Counted from the stretch's first letter, positions 36,331-46,226 are shown. The stretch is 64,000 nucleotides of DNA from Candidatus Daviesbacteria bacterium (GCA_028687915.1 JAQTZF010000001.1:496001-560000); one strand, 5' to 3'. Numbers and translations: made by a program. The notes: generated by a model from the letters alone, not told the origin.

Positions 36331-37626
36331 ATGAGTAAAAATGATTATAAAGTAAAAGATATCAAGTTAGCCAAATGGGGGAGAATGGAAATAGTTTTGG
36401 CAGAAAAAGAAATGCCAGGATTAATGAGCTTAAGAAAAGAATTTGGAAAATCTAAGCCTCTTAAGGGTGCTCGTATTGCAGGTTCTTTACATATGACAAT
36501 TCAAACTGCAGTACTTATTGAGACTTTACAGGCTCTTGGTGCAGAGGTCAGATGGTCATCTTGTAATATTTTCTCAACTCAAGATCATGCAGCGGCGGCG
36601 ATAGCTGCTAAAGGCACGCCAGTTTTTGCGTGGAAAGGTGAAACAGAAAAAGAATATTGGTGGTGCATTGAACAGTCTCTAAAGTTTGCAAAAGGGAAGG
36701 GACCAAATATGTTGTTGGATGATGGAGGGGATTTAACAAGTTTTGTCCATGAAAAATACCCAGAAATGTTAGAAGATATTAAAGGTGTTTCTGAGGAAAC
36801 AACCACAGGAGTTCATCATCTTTACCAAATGTTAAAAGAAGAGAAACTAAAAATTCCTGCTATTAATGTTAATGATAGTGTTACTAAGTCTAAGTTTGAT
36901 AATTTGTATGGTTGCAGAGAGTCTTTGACTGATGGAATAAAAAGGGCTACAGATATTATGCTTGCTGGAAAGCAGGCTGTTGTGGCTGGCTATGGGGATG
37001 TAGGTAAGGGTAGTGCTGAATCGCTTAGGGCCTTTGGTTGTAGAGTAATGATTACAGAAATTGATCCAATTTGTGCTCTTCAAGCTTTGATGGCTGGGTA
37101 TAGTGTAGTTACTATGGAAACTGCTGTAAAAGAAGCTGATATTTTTGTGACTGCTACAGGATGTAAAGACATTATTACTTTAGAACATATGTTAAAAATG
37201 AAAGACACTGCAATTGTGTGTAATATAGGTCATTTTGATGTTGAAATTCAAATGGATCAGCTAAATAAATACCCAAAGATTAAGAAAGAAGAAATTAAGC
37301 CACAGGTTGATTTGTATACATTTCCTGACGGACATAGAATTATTGTTTTAGCTGAGGGTAGACTGGTGAATTTGGGTTGTGGTACAGGACATCCCTCATT
37401 TGTAATGTCTAACTCATTTACTAACCAGGTTTTGGCACAAATAGAATTATTTACTAAAAATTATGAGGTTGGAGTATACAGACTACCTAAACATCTTGAT
37501 GAAAAGGTAGCAAGTTTACACTTGGAACAATTGGGTGCCAAGTTAACGAAGCTTAATAGTGATCAGGCAGAATATTTAAATATTCCTAAGGGTGGTCCTT
37601 TTAAATCAGATCATTATCGTTATTAA
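36331..37626 (+). CDS. ahcY: S-adenosylhomocysteine hydrolase
   Basis: AhcY splits S-adenosylhomocysteine, the inhibitory by-product of methyltransferases, into adenosine and homocysteine using tightly bound NAD. Family motifs are GSLHMTIQTAVLIETL at 51-66 (substrate histidine H54), SSCNIFSTQDHAAAAIA at 76-92, DDGGD at 130-134, and the NAD-binding GYGDVGKG at 220-227. The C-terminal KSDHYRY is the conserved end that closes on NAD. At 431 residues it is the normal length. Its position next to a PfkB kinase and among eight small-molecule methyltransferases makes it their likely recycling enzyme. Confidence 0.97.
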   Translation: MSKNDYKVKDIKLAKWGRMEIVLAEKEMPGLMSLRKEFGKSKPLKGARIAGSLHMTIQTAVLIETLQALGAEVRWSSCNIFSTQDHAAAAIAAKGTPVFAWKGETEKEYWWCIEQSLKFAKGKGPNMLLDDGGDLTSFVHEKYPEMLEDIKGVSEETTTGVHHLYQMLKEEKLKIPAINVNDSVTKSKFDNLYGCRESLTDGIKRATDIMLAGKQAVVAGYGDVGKGSAESLRAFGCRVMITEIDPICALQALMAGYSVVTMETAVKEADIFVTATGCKDIITLEHMLKMKDTAIVCNIGHFDVEIQMDQLNKYPKIKKEEIKPQVDLYTFPDGHRIIVLAEGRLVNLGCGTGHPSFVMSNSFTNQVLAQIELFTKNYEVGVYRLPKHLDEKVASLHLEQLGAKLTKLNSDQAEYLNIPKGGPFKSDHYRY

Positions 37627-37642
37627 TCCCTCTTAACAACTC

Positions 37643-37672
37643 CCTCAGATAATATTAAGATATTATATGAGG
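37643..37672 (+). other. intergenic hairpin after ahcY
   Basis: Two 13-base arms (37643-37655 and 37660-37672) pair with one mismatch around the loop TAAG. No T-run follows, so it is not a standard intrinsic terminator. It ends just before the GGAGG ribosome-binding sequence at 37676-37680, so it could stabilise the message or modulate translation of the next gene. Confidence 0.5.
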
Positions 37673-37685
37673 ACTGGAGGTAAAT

Positions 37686-38834
37686 ATTTTTCAAAGCTTA
37701 ATAAGGAATAAGTTTATTCTTTTGTCCTATATCTTTTGGTTATTATTTCTATTATCTACCCTGTCTATTGGTAATAAGGTGTTGCTTTATAGATCAGGTC
37801 AGGAGTTTACTAATATTTTAAAGACAACAACACCTGAGTCTTTTGTCACCTCTCCCTTAATTTATCCATGGGCAAACTTTGATGGTGTCCATTACATAGA
37901 AATCGCTAAATTTGGGTATACTACAGAAGCAGGCTTTTTTCCTTTATATCCAATTCTAATAAAAATTCTCAGTCTTTTTATTGGTAATTATTTTATAGCT
38001 GCAATATTAATTTCTAATACTTCTTTCGTAGTTGGTTTAATATTTTTTCATAAACTAATAAAGCTGGATTATCCTAATAAAATTGCAAATCAGGCAATAA
38101 TATTTTTGTTAATATTCCCTACATCTTTTTTCTTTGCTGCTGCATATAGTGAAAGTCTTTTTTTAGCTTTACTTATGTCATGTCTATATTTCACCAGAAA
38201 AAGAATGTGGTTTTTGGCTAGCATATTGGGGTTGCTTTTATCTTCAACAAGAATAGTTGGAATTTTAATATTACCAGTCCTGTTTTGGGAATTTTATACT
38301 TTGGAAAAAACAAATTTTAAAAATATATCTCTTAAACTGATATCACTTTTTTTAGTTCCACTAGGATTACTTTCTTATATGATATTCAATTACATTCACT
38401 GGGGAAATTTCATGTATTTTATTAAGGCTCAGGGTATGTTTAGTAATAATAGAAGTGTAGATCAGGTGATATTATTTCCTCAGACACTTTTTCGTTATTC
38501 CAAAATAATTGCAACAGTGCCATATCAACAATATGAATGGTGGATTGCACTAGTTGAGTTAAGCTTAACATTTTTTGTTTTGACTTTATTGTTATTTGGA
38601 TTTAAACAAAGAATGAGGATTTCCTATTTAATTTTTAGTATTTTAGTATTGCTTCTACCTATATCATCAGGTACATTAAGTGGTATGCCAAGGTATGTAT
38701 TAATGACGTTTCCAATATATATAACAATTGCCTTGTTTAAAAATAAGTATTTAAAAATTACTTACTTTATATTGTGTTTATTTTTATTAACAATATTATG
38801 GACATTATTTACTAAAGGATATTATGTGGCCTAA
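37686..38834 (+). CDS. PIG-V-like mannosyltransferase family protein (GT-C)
   Basis: A membrane protein with about nine transmembrane helices. The first outer loop has WANFDGVHYIEIAKFGY, the W-x-x-D-x-x-HY-x-x-IA-x-x-GY pattern of PIG-V-type mannosyltransferases that use dolichyl- or polyprenyl-phosphate mannose. The start is uncertain. No ATG or GTG occurs between the in-frame TGA at 37668-37670 and the conserved part. A strong GGAGG at 37676-37680 lies five bases before ATT at 37686, which I use tentatively; a TTG at 37722 is the next ordinary candidate. The gene overlaps the following GT39 gene by 11 bases. Confidence 0.8.
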   Translation: MFQSLIRNKFILLSYIFWLLFLLSTLSIGNKVLLYRSGQEFTNILKTTTPESFVTSPLIYPWANFDGVHYIEIAKFGYTTEAGFFPLYPILIKILSLFIGNYFIAAILISNTSFVVGLIFFHKLIKLDYPNKIANQAIIFLLIFPTSFFFAAAYSESLFLALLMSCLYFTRKRMWFLASILGLLLSSTRIVGILILPVLFWEFYTLEKTNFKNISLKLISLFLVPLGLLSYMIFNYIHWGNFMYFIKAQGMFSNNRSVDQVILFPQTLFRYSKIIATVPYQQYEWWIALVELSLTFFVLTLLLFGFKQRMRISYLIFSILVLLLPISSGTLSGMPRYVLMTFPIYITIALFKNKYLKITYFILCLFLLTILWTLFTKGYYVA

Positions 38835-40263
38835 TAGATTTAATATTATTATTGTAACTTTGCTAGCTTTATTAATTAGATTGATAAGTTTAAATCAAAG
38901 TTTATGGTGGGATGAGGCTATTAATGTTGTATATGCAAGACAAAGTGGCTTTTTATGGTTTATTACAAGATATCCGTTAGGTGATTTTCACCCCCCTGGT
39001 TGGTTTGCACTTCTTTGGAGTTGGGGAAATTTATTTGGCTGGTCAGAAGTATCTGTAAGAATGCCGTCAGTTCTTTTTGGGGTAGGTGCTGTTTATGTAA
39101 CTTACCTAATAGGTGAGAAGCTTTTTTCAAAGAAGATTGGGCTGCTTTCAGCTTTGATGTTAGCGTTTGCCCCCTTACATATATATTATTCACAAGAAGC
39201 AAGAATGTATGCTTTTGGTGCGTTTGCAGTAACATTTTCCATTTACAGTTTAGTGAGGTTTATTAAAGAAGAAAAATATAGTTTTATGTTTTTTGCCTTA
39301 TCAGTAGCTTTAGTTTTGTATTCGGATTACGTTACATACTTTATTTTTCCTGTTTTGTTTATCTATATGATGTGTTTTTATAGGCAATTGATGGGAAGGT
39401 TTGTATCTTCATTTGCCTTTGGTATTGTTTTTTTCATTCCCTGGGTCTTTATATTTCCAGATCAATTAATGAATGGGCAGCGTACTGCTTTGTCCCTCTT
39501 GGGATGGGGGAATGTAGTTGGGGGGAGTTCTATTAAAGAGCTTATACTTCTTCCGATTAAAGTTTTGGTAGGGAAGGTCGATTTGTACAATAATTTTTTA
39601 TATGTAGGATTAATCATAGTTACAACTACGCCATTTTTAATTACGTTTATTAAATTAAGGAAGGTTTTAGATAGTAGGTATTATCTAATTTTATTATGGT
39701 TATTGGTTACACCTATATTAGTCTGGATATTTTCTTTTATTATTCCGATATTTTCATATTTTCGTCTTTTATATATTTTACCTGCTTTTTATATTGCTGT
39801 TTCAGTTTGCCTATACAGATTTTCTAAAACTTCTTTTCAGATACTCATATTTTTTATTTTAACTTTTGAGGTGCTTCTTAGTTCTGTCTATCTTTTTAAC
39901 GTAAATTATCATCGGGAAGATTGGAGAGGTGCTGTACAATTCGTTGACCAGAAAATGAATGATGATTCATTAGTTATTTTTAGAAACAGCGAAATTGCTG
40001 CGCCGTATAACTATTATAGTAGGTTCCTGCAACTTGCAATTCCAGCATATAAGGTAGTTCCAGTTAAAACAAAAAATGATATCCAAGACTTAAACAATGT
40101 TCTACAAGGTAGGACACAAATATATTTATTTGACTACCTTAAAGATATAACAGATCCGGACAATATACTTGAAACGTATATTGAGGAAAATAGATTTAAA
40201 AAAATATCAATAGATAATTTTAACGGTGTTGGTTTTATTACAACTTACAGAAAAAATGATTAA
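38824..40263 (+). CDS. GT39/PMT-2 type membrane glycosyltransferase
   Basis: A 479-residue GT-C enzyme with about ten transmembrane segments. The loop-1 motif SLWWDEAINVVYA at 27-39 contains the catalytic-site aspartate and glutamate (D30, E31), DFHPPGWF at 54-61 is the usual second element, and YSQEARMYAF at 122-131 is the conserved helix-3/4 motif. It would transfer a sugar from a polyprenyl phosphate on the outer face of the membrane. The C-terminal 130 residues form a small extracytoplasmic domain. It is the second of a run of similar genes ending near 47534. Confidence 0.9.
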   Translation: MWPNRFNIIIVTLLALLIRLISLNQSLWWDEAINVVYARQSGFLWFITRYPLGDFHPPGWFALLWSWGNLFGWSEVSVRMPSVLFGVGAVYVTYLIGEKLFSKKIGLLSALMLAFAPLHIYYSQEARMYAFGAFAVTFSIYSLVRFIKEEKYSFMFFALSVALVLYSDYVTYFIFPVLFIYMMCFYRQLMGRFVSSFAFGIVFFIPWVFIFPDQLMNGQRTALSLLGWGNVVGGSSIKELILLPIKVLVGKVDLYNNFLYVGLIIVTTTPFLITFIKLRKVLDSRYYLILLWLLVTPILVWIFSFIIPIFSYFRLLYILPAFYIAVSVCLYRFSKTSFQILIFFILTFEVLLSSVYLFNVNYHREDWRGAVQFVDQKMNDDSLVIFRNSEIAAPYNYYSRFLQLAIPAYKVVPVKTKNDIQDLNNVLQGRTQIYLFDYLKDITDPDNILETYIEENRFKKISIDNFNGVGFITTYRKND

Positions 40264-41785
40264 GAATGTAACTAAAAAAGTAAATATTGGTATATTTTTG
40301 ATTTTTTTGTTGGCTGTAATAATTAGATTTTTATACTTTCCAAACAATGTTTATTTTGGGTATGATCAGGCAAGGGATGCTTATACTGTACAGGAGATAT
40401 TAAGTGGACAGTTAAAAATAGTTGGACCCCCTTCAGCTGACGGAGTATTCCATCATGGTGTTTTGTACTATTATATTTTTGCATTTTTTTATTTTATCTC
40501 AGGAGGTGATCCGGCAGCCGTAGCAGCATTTCTAAGGATTTTTAATGCTATGGGCGTATTTATACTTTACCCGATTGTGGTCATCTTATTTGGAGAAATA
40601 GCAGCTTTTTCCGCAATTATTTTATATGCTGTTTCTTATGAACAAACACAATTCTCACTTTTTCTTAATCATCCGTCCTTAGTGGTTATATCTGTGCTCT
40701 TCTTTTTCTTCGGTTTAGCTAATTGGATCTTCAGAAAGAAGAATTGGGGATTTTGGATAGCGCTTCTGGGAATGGGTTTTTCTATCCAATTTCAATTTAT
40801 AGAGGTTCAACTAATACCAGTATTTATACTGTTCCTCATAGTATTTAGAAAAAAAATAAGACTAAGATTTAATAAGAGCCTATTGATAGGCATGTTAGCT
40901 TTTATATTGCCTCTGTCTACATATATTATTTCAGAGATAATTCATCGTTTCTTCGTGTCAAAACAAATCTTAAACTTTTTTTATAATCACGAGAAGGCTA
41001 GTTCTGTATCTATAAGTTTTTCTAAATTTAGCTTTTTTATCACAAGGCATATACACGATAATCTTATATCTAATAATATCGGTAGTATAATATTGGCTGT
41101 AATTCTATTATTTTTATTTATTAAGTTTATATTTAAGAGTAAATATAAGGAATATCTGCTTTTTATTTTGGTATGGTTTGCAGGTGGATTTTTAATATAC
41201 TTTTTTACAGATAATGATGCATATTACTATAATACAGGAACATCACTAGCTCTTCTTATATTTGTTTCTTTTCTAGTTAGTAAACTTTACATATTTAGAA
41301 AATGGTTAGCTTTTTTAATTTTGATTTTAATATTTTTTTCAAATGTCTTTTTAATTACTAAGAATAATCCTTTTGGACCTAATGAAAGAATTAATCCACA
41401 AAAAGGCCTTACCTTAGAGGATGAGAAAAGAATAGTAGATTTTATATACCAGAAAGCTTCAGATAAAGCATTTAGCGTTAATGCACTGACAATGCCCTAC
41501 AATGTTAATACAACCTGGAGTTACCTTTTTGAATGGTATGGTAAGAAAAGATATGGTTATGTTCCTGTTTGGGGTGGTGATGCAGCTTCTGGTTATTACG
41601 GAAGCTTAAAAGTTAATACTGCCCGAAGCACTCTACCACAAAAACGTTTTTTAATAATTGAACCAAAAGAAGGAATTCCTTTGTATTTAGTAACCAGCTT
41701 TTTAGAAAATGAAAGTATATATAGCACTGTTAAAGAAAAGCATAAAGTTGGAACGATGGAAGTTTGGGTTCAAGAAGCAAAGTAA
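40256..41785 (+). CDS. GT39-like membrane glycosyltransferase
   Basis: A 509-residue GT-C-type protein with about 11 transmembrane helices. The loop-1 acidic motif is FGYDQARDAY at 34-43, followed by GPPSADGVFHHGVLYYY, a pattern shared with the next protein (HTDIARDF and HGPLWLY). The C-terminal part after residue 370 is an extracytoplasmic domain. The ATG at 40256 overlaps the previous stop by eight bases; an upstream in-frame start would add ten unrelated residues. It belongs to a tandem GT-C set. Confidence 0.82.
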   Translation: MIKNVTKKVNIGIFLIFLLAVIIRFLYFPNNVYFGYDQARDAYTVQEILSGQLKIVGPPSADGVFHHGVLYYYIFAFFYFISGGDPAAVAAFLRIFNAMGVFILYPIVVILFGEIAAFSAIILYAVSYEQTQFSLFLNHPSLVVISVLFFFFGLANWIFRKKNWGFWIALLGMGFSIQFQFIEVQLIPVFILFLIVFRKKIRLRFNKSLLIGMLAFILPLSTYIISEIIHRFFVSKQILNFFYNHEKASSVSISFSKFSFFITRHIHDNLISNNIGSIILAVILLFLFIKFIFKSKYKEYLLFILVWFAGGFLIYFFTDNDAYYYNTGTSLALLIFVSFLVSKLYIFRKWLAFLILILIFFSNVFLITKNNPFGPNERINPQKGLTLEDEKRIVDFIYQKASDKAFSVNALTMPYNVNTTWSYLFEWYGKKRYGYVPVWGGDAASGYYGSLKVNTARSTLPQKRFLIIEPKEGIPLYLVTSFLENESIYSTVKEKHKVGTMEVWVQEAK

Positions 41786-41800
41786 TGTAGAATAATATTT

Positions 41801-43351
41801 ATGAAGATATTTAAAATTATTGTTTTTATATTAATTATTTTTAATATATTTTTGGCATCTCGTTGGGCAATTGACGGAAATCTTTTCTTTCACACAGATA
41901 TTGCAAGAGACTTTTTATTAATTGAAGATATTGTTAGTAATAAACATTTGACTTTAATTGGTCCTAGATCAGGTGCTATTCCTGGCGTGTTTCATGGACC
42001 GCTATGGTTATATTTAAATGTTCCCGCTTTTGTTTTGGGTAATGGTAATCCAGCTATTGTTGCATGGTTTTGGGTAGTTTTGTATTTATTCAGTCTTGTT
42101 TTTATATATTATGCTGGTAAAAAGATTTTTGATGAGAAAACTGGTTTACTTAGTGCTTTAATGCTTTCTTCCGCAACTGTTTTACAAGTTAGGTCTGCTT
42201 TTAATCCATATGGAGCTATGCTGCTTTTGCCTTTATATTTATATGCTTTCTCCGTTTACCTTAAAAATAAAAATGTGAAAGTTTTGATTTTATCTTTTTT
42301 TATTTTAGGTTTAATTATTCAGTTTCAAATGGCTTTTGGAATACCAATTCTAGTTATAACTATGATTTATTTATGTTGGTTTTTATTGAGTGTACATAAA
42401 ATTAGACATATTTTTTCTTCCCTGGTTTTAGCAATACCTTTATCTACCTTTTTCTTGTTTGATATTCGTAATAATTTTTTACAAGTCCGATCTGTAATAA
42501 ATTATTTAACAGGGGTTGAAAATCACGGCAAAATAGATTTGAACTTTTCTCAGCTTGCCAGTCTTCGTTTTCAGGAAAGTATATTGGCAGGACTCGGTGA
42601 AATTACATTACATCAGAATATTTTGACTATATTTTTAGTTTTATTTTTATTAATTACATTACTTATTCTCATCAAAAACAAACAATTATTAATCATTCAC
42701 AAATTATTTATATTCTTTTATGGGGGGTTTTGGTTATTAACATTTTTATTTAAGGGTCCAATTTGGAACTATTACTATACTCCGTTTATCCCTATGATAA
42801 TCTTAGTTTTCTGTTCTCTACGTAAAGTACTAGATCAAAAAGTTTTTTATTTTATTTTTGCTTTAATTTTTATATTTAACTTTCAATCAAATTTTAAAGA
42901 TATTATTTCATATAATCCAAACGCCAAAGATCAGGACACAAGCACTTGGAAATTTAATTATCTTGTGGCAGAAAAAAGTTTTTCCGGACGTGAAAAAGAA
43001 TTTGGGTTTTATATATTTACACCTGATTTATATGGTTATTCACCACGTTATGCAATGAATTATTATCAAAAAATTACAAAGGATAAAAAATCATATCCAT
43101 TTGATAAGAAACAGATTACCTATTTATTAATTGCTCCTCCTCCAGAATATGGTAAGGATCCAAATAGTATTTGGTATCAAAAAAATATTAATAGTGATAC
43201 ATGGAAAAATAATGATGTAAGAATTAATAAGAACGCAGATGAAGTAACAAGTTTTTCAAATGGTTTTAAATTAGAAAAATATATACTTAGTGACACTTTG
43301 GTAAAAGTCCAATCTAATCAATTCCTTATACAGTCAATATTTTTTAGATGA
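41801..43351 (+). CDS. GT39-like membrane glycosyltransferase
   Basis: A 516-residue paralogue-like neighbour of the previous protein, with FHTDIARDFLLIEDI at 30-44 and PGVFHGPLWLYL at 61-72 in the first outer loop, then about ten further hydrophobic helices and a soluble C-terminal domain. The shared loop-1 design suggests both act on polyprenyl-phosphate-linked donors, but the differing C-terminal domains suggest different acceptors. The stop overlaps the start of the deacetylase-like gene (ATGATG at 43348). Confidence 0.8.
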   Translation: MKIFKIIVFILIIFNIFLASRWAIDGNLFFHTDIARDFLLIEDIVSNKHLTLIGPRSGAIPGVFHGPLWLYLNVPAFVLGNGNPAIVAWFWVVLYLFSLVFIYYAGKKIFDEKTGLLSALMLSSATVLQVRSAFNPYGAMLLLPLYLYAFSVYLKNKNVKVLILSFFILGLIIQFQMAFGIPILVITMIYLCWFLLSVHKIRHIFSSLVLAIPLSTFFLFDIRNNFLQVRSVINYLTGVENHGKIDLNFSQLASLRFQESILAGLGEITLHQNILTIFLVLFLLITLLILIKNKQLLIIHKLFIFFYGGFWLLTFLFKGPIWNYYYTPFIPMIILVFCSLRKVLDQKVFYFIFALIFIFNFQSNFKDIISYNPNAKDQDTSTWKFNYLVAEKSFSGREKEFGFYIFTPDLYGYSPRYAMNYYQKITKDKKSYPFDKKQITYLLIAPPPEYGKDPNSIWYQKNINSDTWKNNDVRINKNADEVTSFSNGFKLEKYILSDTLVKVQSNQFLIQSIFFR

Positions 43352-45210
43352 TGTTTAAAAGAGCTGTTATTGGATTATTGATAATATCTTCTTTTTTATT
43401 TGTAAATCCTCATAAGACTGATGCGCAGCAAAATAATATTAATTGTTCAAATCGTTTTGTGACAGCTGTTAATCCTGTAAGGTCTAGGCAATTATGGATA
43501 GATAAGACATTGAAGCCAATACAAGATCAATATAATTTAGTTGTAAATAATAATTTTCCTACCACCTGGTTAATACAAAACGATGTGCTTTATGATGATG
43601 AACTTTTAAATAAAATTAAGTCTTTTAATAGAACCCAAGAATTTGGATTGTTGCTCGAAGTATCTGATCAGTTAGCTAAAAATGCCAGAGTTCTCTATCC
43701 TCCTTTTGTGCCTTGGTATAATCCAAAAGCAGTTTTCTTATCAGGTTATACTCAATCAGAGAGGCGTCTTTTAATAGACAAAATGTTTAAGGATTTCTTT
43801 CAAATTTTTGGATATTATCCCAAGAGTGTTGGTGCTTGGTGGATTGACTCATATTCATTGGATTATTTAAAAGAAAAATATGGAGTTACAGCAGCCTTAA
43901 TAGTTGCCGATCAAAGAAATACAGATAGCTATGGTGTTTGGGGACAATGGTGGAGTGTTCCTTATTTTCCATCTAAAGCAAACATACTTACTCCTGCAAG
44001 TTCTTTAACTAATAAGCAACCAATTACAATTTTACAATGGGCTCAGCGTGATCCTGTGCTTGCTTATGAGGCAGATTATCATTCGAGTTATTCATTACAG
44101 GCAAATGATTATACTTTGCTTGGTAAAGATATTAATTATTTTAAGAATTTAGTAAATGTCTATTTGGATTGTCAAAATAGGGTAGGACAAATCACTATTG
44201 GTTTAGAAACTGGAATGGAGAGCATAAGAAGTCTTCCTGAATATGAAAGACAACTACAATATTTAAAATCTATAAATTTTCTTAATCCTGTAACTATGTC
44301 TCAATTTGCAGAACAATATTCCAGGATTTATCCGGAATATCAAAAAGAATCTACAGTATCTTACTTGGGGTATACATGGAAGTTAACAACATCCGGTCGG
44401 GATAATGATAAATTAAATGAACATATAAAATATCAGCAAGATTTAGCATTCCAGGATTATTTTCTTCCTAGTCAAAGCAGCTTTTTAGATCGAAAACTAC
44501 CAATTAGTAATACTATCTCAAATTCTGGTCCATTATATCTTTATATTGGAACGTTTGTTTTTTGGGGTGTTTTCTTATTTATAAGAAGAAAAGTTAAGCT
44601 TCTTTTTGTAAGCACTCTATTTGTAATTGCATCTTTTGGTTTGATATTAAGATCCACTATGCAATTTGGGTGGTTTGTGTTTTATGGACCGGTTATAAAA
44701 GATTTACCAGTACTTCAGCTTGTAATAACTTTTTTTGGTTATTTACTTATCTTCTTTATTGATCGTTTTTTGCCCAAGGATTTAAGAAAATACCTTTATC
44801 TAATTCCTCTAACTTTTGGGCTGGACAGCGTAGTTCATTATTTAAGATTTAGTTTTATTTCTAATAGATACTATTTGGGAATTCTTACTGATGCTTTTCA
44901 TTTCTTTGGAATATCTTTTGAAAAACCATTTATTTTTTCTTTAGTTAATCAGGATCTTCCATCTTATCAGGCAGTTGCGTTATTACACTTTGATTATAAT
45001 TTGGTTTGGCAAAATTTTTGGTTTGCAATAATTGCATTTCCACTTGTTCATCTAATTTTGGCATTAATTTTAGGATTATTTTTAAGACTGCTTTCTGCCA
45101 GGATTAGGATATTTATTATTACTATTTTAATTATGCTCTTGACCTTGTATTTGTTTAACATGTGGTTATCAGATCCACGTGCAGCCGTAATTTCTGCTAC
45201 AATTAAATGA
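43348..45210 (+). CDS. secreted barrel-like domain fused to a membrane domain, function unknown
   Basis: A 620-residue protein. A signal-peptide-like N-terminus (MMFKRAVIGLLIISSFLFV) is followed by an extracytoplasmic domain of about 360 residues whose layout recalls polysaccharide deacetylase or GH57-like barrels: TTWLIQND near 62-69, FGLLLEVSD near 98-106, and KSVGAWWIDSYSLDYLKEKYG near 159-179. From about residue 390 there are six to seven transmembrane segments. I do not recognise the full architecture. It could trim or modify a glycan at the outer membrane face. It lies between a GT-C gene and a GT4 gene with overlaps at both ends. Confidence 0.6.
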   Translation: MMFKRAVIGLLIISSFLFVNPHKTDAQQNNINCSNRFVTAVNPVRSRQLWIDKTLKPIQDQYNLVVNNNFPTTWLIQNDVLYDDELLNKIKSFNRTQEFGLLLEVSDQLAKNARVLYPPFVPWYNPKAVFLSGYTQSERRLLIDKMFKDFFQIFGYYPKSVGAWWIDSYSLDYLKEKYGVTAALIVADQRNTDSYGVWGQWWSVPYFPSKANILTPASSLTNKQPITILQWAQRDPVLAYEADYHSSYSLQANDYTLLGKDINYFKNLVNVYLDCQNRVGQITIGLETGMESIRSLPEYERQLQYLKSINFLNPVTMSQFAEQYSRIYPEYQKESTVSYLGYTWKLTTSGRDNDKLNEHIKYQQDLAFQDYFLPSQSSFLDRKLPISNTISNSGPLYLYIGTFVFWGVFLFIRRKVKLLFVSTLFVIASFGLILRSTMQFGWFVFYGPVIKDLPVLQLVITFFGYLLIFFIDRFLPKDLRKYLYLIPLTFGLDSVVHYLRFSFISNRYYLGILTDAFHFFGISFEKPFIFSLVNQDLPSYQAVALLHFDYNLVWQNFWFAIIAFPLVHLILALILGLFLRLLSARIRIFIITILIMLLTLYLFNMWLSDPRAAVISATIK

Positions 45211-46226
45211 TGAAGGTTGGTTTTGATATTTCTCAGATAGCATATAGAGGTGGGGTGGTAACTTATACAAAAAGTCTAGCGAAAGAATTACAAAAGAATC
45301 CTCAACTTGATATGAAGTTTTTTTATGCTTCACTGCGAAAGCCTTATCAGGGTAGTTTAGCTAATGTAAAAAATTTTAAAATACCCAGTTCTTTATCTGA
45401 AATATTTTTTAATAGAATCAGAATGACCCCTATTGAGAGATTTCTTGGACCAATTGATATTTTTCATTCTTCAGATTGGATTCAACCACCAACGAAAGCA
45501 AAAAAAGTAACCACCTATCATGATGTTGTACCTTTGAAATATCCTCAATGGTCAACCCCAAAAATAGTTGAAGTACATAAAAGAAGATTAAAAATTGTAG
45601 AAAAAGAAATTGATATGGTAATTGCTGTCTCAAATGCTACAAAAAAAGATCTTTTAGAAAATTCTATTATTCCAGAAGAGAAAATAAGGGTTATTTATGA
45701 GGCTGCAGATGCTAAATTTAAGCCACAAGATAAAAGTGAAATTGAAGCTTTTAAGAGAAAGCTGAAGTTACCGGAGGGTTACGTTCTGGCTATTGGTGGA
45801 GTGGGAGAAAGAAGAAATTTAGATAGAATTAAAGAAGCCTCAAAAGGCTATAATCTGGTTATTACAGGAGAAACGATTCCATGGTTATCGGATGATGATT
45901 TACCTCTACTATATGCAGGAGCTAGTGTTTTATTATATCCCTCTTTTTATGAAGGTTTTGGTTTGCCAATATTGGAGGCTATGAGTTGTGAAACTCCTGT
46001 AATTACTTCAAATATATCATCAATGCCTGAAGTTGGAGGGGAAGCAGCCCTTTCTGTTAATCCTGAAGATGAAAATGAAATAAAGAAAAGGTTAAAGCAG
46101 GTAATAGAGGATAGTGATTTGAGAACGCAGTTAATTAAGAAAGGGCTTGAGCAAGCAAAGAAATTCTCCTGGGAAAAGTGTGCAAAAGAGACTTTTGAAA
46201 TTTACCAGCAATTAACAAGGGTATAA
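45207..46226 (+). CDS. GT4 family glycosyltransferase
   Basis: A 339-residue GT-B enzyme. An N-terminal GGVVTYTKSLAKEL glycine loop near 14-27, TTYHDVVPLKYP in the acceptor domain, and the C-terminal donor motif PSFYEGFGLPILEAMSCETPVI with the nucleotide-sugar-binding E-x7-E pattern identify a mannosyltransferase-like GT4. The start of the C-terminal domain (YVLAIGGVGERRNLDRIKEA) is slightly shortened compared with related proteins, which usually have an extra 20-30 residues here. The ATG at 45207 overlaps the previous stop; a second ATG follows at once at 45210. Confidence 0.88.
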   Translation: MMKVGFDISQIAYRGGVVTYTKSLAKELQKNPQLDMKFFYASLRKPYQGSLANVKNFKIPSSLSEIFFNRIRMTPIERFLGPIDIFHSSDWIQPPTKAKKVTTYHDVVPLKYPQWSTPKIVEVHKRRLKIVEKEIDMVIAVSNATKKDLLENSIIPEEKIRVIYEAADAKFKPQDKSEIEAFKRKLKLPEGYVLAIGGVGERRNLDRIKEASKGYNLVITGETIPWLSDDDLPLLYAGASVLLYPSFYEGFGLPILEAMSCETPVITSNISSMPEVGGEAALSVNPEDENEIKKRLKQVIEDSDLRTQLIKKGLEQAKKFSWEKCAKETFEIYQQLTRV

